Shown here one piece after another: positions 61,572-64,000 of a DNA stretch of 64,000 nucleotides. Under the pieces are notes generated by a model. That model was not told the origin of the DNA, did no database searches, and worked only from the letters and a program-made list of their open reading frames with translations. Location of the stretch: NCBI GenBank assembly GCA_026745465.1, contig JACYXH010000315.1, positions 275,001 to 339,000 on the forward strand, given 5' to 3'. A program made the position numbers and the translations under genes. Positions within the stretch are counted from its first letter, which is position 1; every line of letters begins with the position of its first letter. The stretch is from Lota lota (lineage: Eukaryota; Chordata; Actinopteri; Gadiformes; Lotidae).

Positions 61572-61607
<36 letters not shown>
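61572..61607. repeat. poly-G tract (36 G)
   Basis: The longest homopolymer in the window. Its true length is uncertain in any sequencing read. Confidence 0.93.
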
Positions 61608-61608
<1 letters not shown>

Positions 61609-61889
61609 GGCAGTGTTTTGTGAATTGAGGCGGCCACGGACCCCCCTCCAAAGAAACAAGGGCCAGTCTGGGGGGACACAAATAGGAACTTTGGTAACGC
61701 GTGTGTCTGTCTATCTGTAAGATTCGTTCAAAGTAGGCTATTTAAGTTTACATTTTAAGAAACGTTTTAGGAGACGTGAGAAGCCGTAGTCTTGTATTTT
61801 AGTGTTGTTTGAAGTCGTTTCCGGAATCGTTAAAAGTAGCTAGAACTATAAATTCAAGGAAACATGAAAACCTTCGATATAAATATTTA

Positions 61890-61960
61890 GTTTCTTTCGA
61901 ATGGCATATTAGCAGGTTATTTGCATATTTAATTAGATAAACGTCGGCTACTATAGCGAC
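61890..61960. promoter_or_regulatory. octamer and homeodomain motif cluster downstream of six6
   Basis: ATTTGCAT (61919-61926) is a perfect POU octamer, and TTAATTAG (61929-61936) is a homeodomain site two bases later. GGCATATTAGC lies about 10 bases before them. The tight group in unique sequence near a retina/hypothalamus gene suggests an enhancer. This is inference from motifs only. Confidence 0.25.
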
Positions 61961-62916
61961 AGAAATCCTGACCTTGTTGCGTCTCTAGTCCTCGGCTATG
62001 TGACATGTTGTGGAATCTGAGAGTTGCGCTTAGCGCACTTTGCAACGAAGTGTCAACACAAAGAGACTCGTCCCCAACATGATTATATATTTGGCATTTG
62101 CGCGAACATATCGCAATATGCTGAACACTAAGTTATTATTATTATCATTATTGCTATTATAATAATTATTATGATTTTATTTTATTATTATTCCTATTGG
62201 CAGAGGTAGTATTATACATATAGGTCATATTGTTCATATGAAGATGGATACATTCGCGTTATAATTGCTCAATGTAGATATTCTTGAAAAATAACGGTTA
62301 ATTGAGTTTTACATCAGCAGTGTGTGTGTGTGCGCGCGCGCGTGCATACATCTTTACCTGTCCTTTTTGTCGGATGTAGAAGGCTTAATGACGGCTAGCC
62401 TTTTTGTTCGTTTTTAAATGTATTACATCATTTCAACATTGACTGTTAGGTGGGCCAAGCCTGACCTCCACCGTGAAATAGAATTTTAGACATTTACATT
62501 GGGGATTTTTAGTGATTGTTCTCCTTTGCAGCATATTCGGTCTGTAGGCCTCTAATCAACCCGCGTTTCTTTTTTGTTGTGTGGTTCTGACCGCATTTAG
62601 CGACATAAAGACTGCTGAACGATGACCCCTGGCGGTCACCGTAGCTTACTTTATCCGGGCCACATGGCTGTTGTATCTAGCGAAACAATCCAGTGTCTTT
62701 TGTAAGAATCACCCTTACGATTCACGCTCGATTAATTGTGTACGTTGACATGAACACAGCAGATATACTTGTAGCTCATCTGGGTGAGCGAACAGAAACT
62801 ATGAGGATTCAGCACCATGGACAGAGGCCGAGTTCTCAATCGTTTTCTTGCAAGCCGTTGCAACCTTACACATTTAAACGTTTTCAATATAATAAAATAA
62901 ATAAATAATAATAATC

Positions 62917-64000
62917 AATAGGTTTTATTTTATTGACAGCATTTTCACAAGGTTTTTTGTTCAATTCCAGTTCAATTCTATGTATATATCTTTAGGCCTA
63001 CCCGGTTTCAAATGCTGATTTTATTTTATTTCAGATTACCATGTAGTCAGTAGGATGTAACAGGTCAGAACATCTGAAAAAAAATCATACACTTTCTTTT
63101 CAGATCGACTGGTGTTGTTGTTGTTGTTGCTGTAGTAGTATGTATTTGAAGGCCTAGGCCTATATGTGTTACTATAGGCTACTTCCATGTAGGACCTCAT
63201 TCTTGCCTAAATTAGGACTTCCTAATGACTGCACCCAACCGTTTATCACACTCTCCATTTAACCCCATTGCATTGGGAAAAGTTGTTCAATTAACGTGAC
63301 AAGACTTCTGCGAAGTTAGAGCTACATCGTGCAATTTTACGAGCGCACAATGCTCTTTGCGCCGAGTCCTTTCACGCTCCGTGTTGGGCCTGTCCCGTTG
63401 AGTGAGTCCGTCTAGACTCCCCTTGTCCAGAACCAAGTCAAGTTCTGAGTCCTGCCGTTTATACGTGGCCAGCCGGTACATATTCACATTTGAGTCTAAC
63501 AATAATATATATAATAATATTGTTATATCCAAATAGGTTTTATGTAATTGATGACATTTTTGCAATGTTTTTTATTCAATACCAGTACTATATATATTGT
63601 AAATGTTTTCTGTCGGCCTACCAGGTAGTCAGTAGAATGTAACAGGTCAGAACATTTGAAAACCCAACATGTTATCAACTTACTTTACTGATCGGCGGTG
63701 GTTAATGCTGTTGTACTAGGTAGGCCTGCGTGTTATAAGGCTACTAACATGTAGGACCTACCGACTTGAAGCGGCCGACATGAGGCCTATGCCTAAGTTA
63801 TCTTTGGGGTACAATATAGACACTGACTGCACCCACGTTTGAAACACATTCACCTTTGTATTGGAGAAAAGTTCAACAATACACTGGACCGAACTTCTGC
63901 CAACTTCGAGTGCTGAAGTGTGCGAGAATTTCATTCTTCACTTCAGTTTGCTCCTAATCCTTTCAAGATCGTATCGTGCTCGCAGCATTGCTGCAACGGG
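62917..64000. repeat. diverged tandem duplication, period about 610 bp
   Basis: The two blocks 62917-63380 and 63530-63975 share many words in the same order: AATAGGTTTTAT, GGCCTACC, GTAGTCAGTAG, ATGTAACAGGTCAGAACAT, GGCTAC, CATGTAGGACCT, GACTGCACCCA, AAAAGTT, ACTTCTGC and TCCTTTCA. Identity is perhaps 70-75% with small gaps. Copies may continue past the window end. Confidence 0.75.

Larger units (their letters stand above)
60429..64000. other. non-coding sequence downstream of six6
   Basis: No gene is supportable. In vertebrates six1 lies next beyond six6, so this stretch probably holds regulatory DNA between them. Features inside it are a 56-bp duplication, a 36-base G run, an octamer/homeobox motif group and a diverged tandem block. 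Confidence 0.5.

Noticed and set aside
60429-64000. six1 or six4 exons at the right edge
   Set aside because: No SIX domain or homeodomain codons are present after 59901. These genes would lie beyond the window.

Overview
The window is vertebrate chromosomal DNA and almost certainly from a teleost fish. It holds intron-bearing genes with vertebrate splice sites, AT-rich spacers and a very high load of long dinucleotide arrays and poly-G/poly-C tracts. Such a microsatellite load is known from cod and its relatives (Gadiformes), so a gadiform-like fish is a reasonable guess, but the species is inferred only.

Four protein genes are recognised by recalled similarity to their human counterparts. 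They lie in the order and orientation of human 14q23: pcnx4 (+, coding 5633-12929), dhrs7 (-, 19861-17388), ppm1a (+, 22382-27696) and six6 (+, 58312-59901). All exon junctions were read by hand. Two possible exons of an unidentified gene lie at the left edge, where lrrc9 would be expected. The meiotic gene SIX6OS1/C14orf39, which sits between PPM1A and SIX6 in mammals, is not visible. six1 and six4 would lie beyond the right edge.

Layout: 1-0.3 kb, possible 3' exons of the left neighbour; 0.3-4.7 kb, spacer with a 52-bp minisatellite and AG/CA arrays; 4.7-13.1 kb, pcnx4 with promoter, noncoding first exon and poly(A) signal; 13.1-17.4 kb, convergent spacer with three foldback structures and two diverged copies of an unknown repeat; 17.4-19.9 kb, dhrs7; 19.9-21.6 kb, the divergent dhrs7/ppm1a promoter region; 21.6-about 32 kb, ppm1a with a long 3' UTR; 32-57 kb, a large gene-free block with many microsatellites and minisatellites, probably holding long-range regulatory DNA of the SIX cluster; 57.9-60.4 kb, six6; 60.4-64 kb, non-coding DNA with a perfect 56-bp duplication, an octamer/homeobox motif cluster and a diverged 0.6-kb tandem duplication.

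The genes do not form an operon or a shared pathway. They are a membrane protein of the pecanex family, an SDR oxidoreductase, a metal-dependent phosphatase and a retina/pituitary transcription factor, held together by old synteny. The gene-level oddities are a one-base frameshift in pcnx4 exon 9 (probably a homopolymer error), a GC-AG intron in ppm1a, and a stop-free 126-nt ppm1a intron whose retention would stay in frame. I found no convincing new biological system. The least explained structures are the foldback repeats at 14.4-16.7 kb and the duplicated block at 62.9-64 kb.
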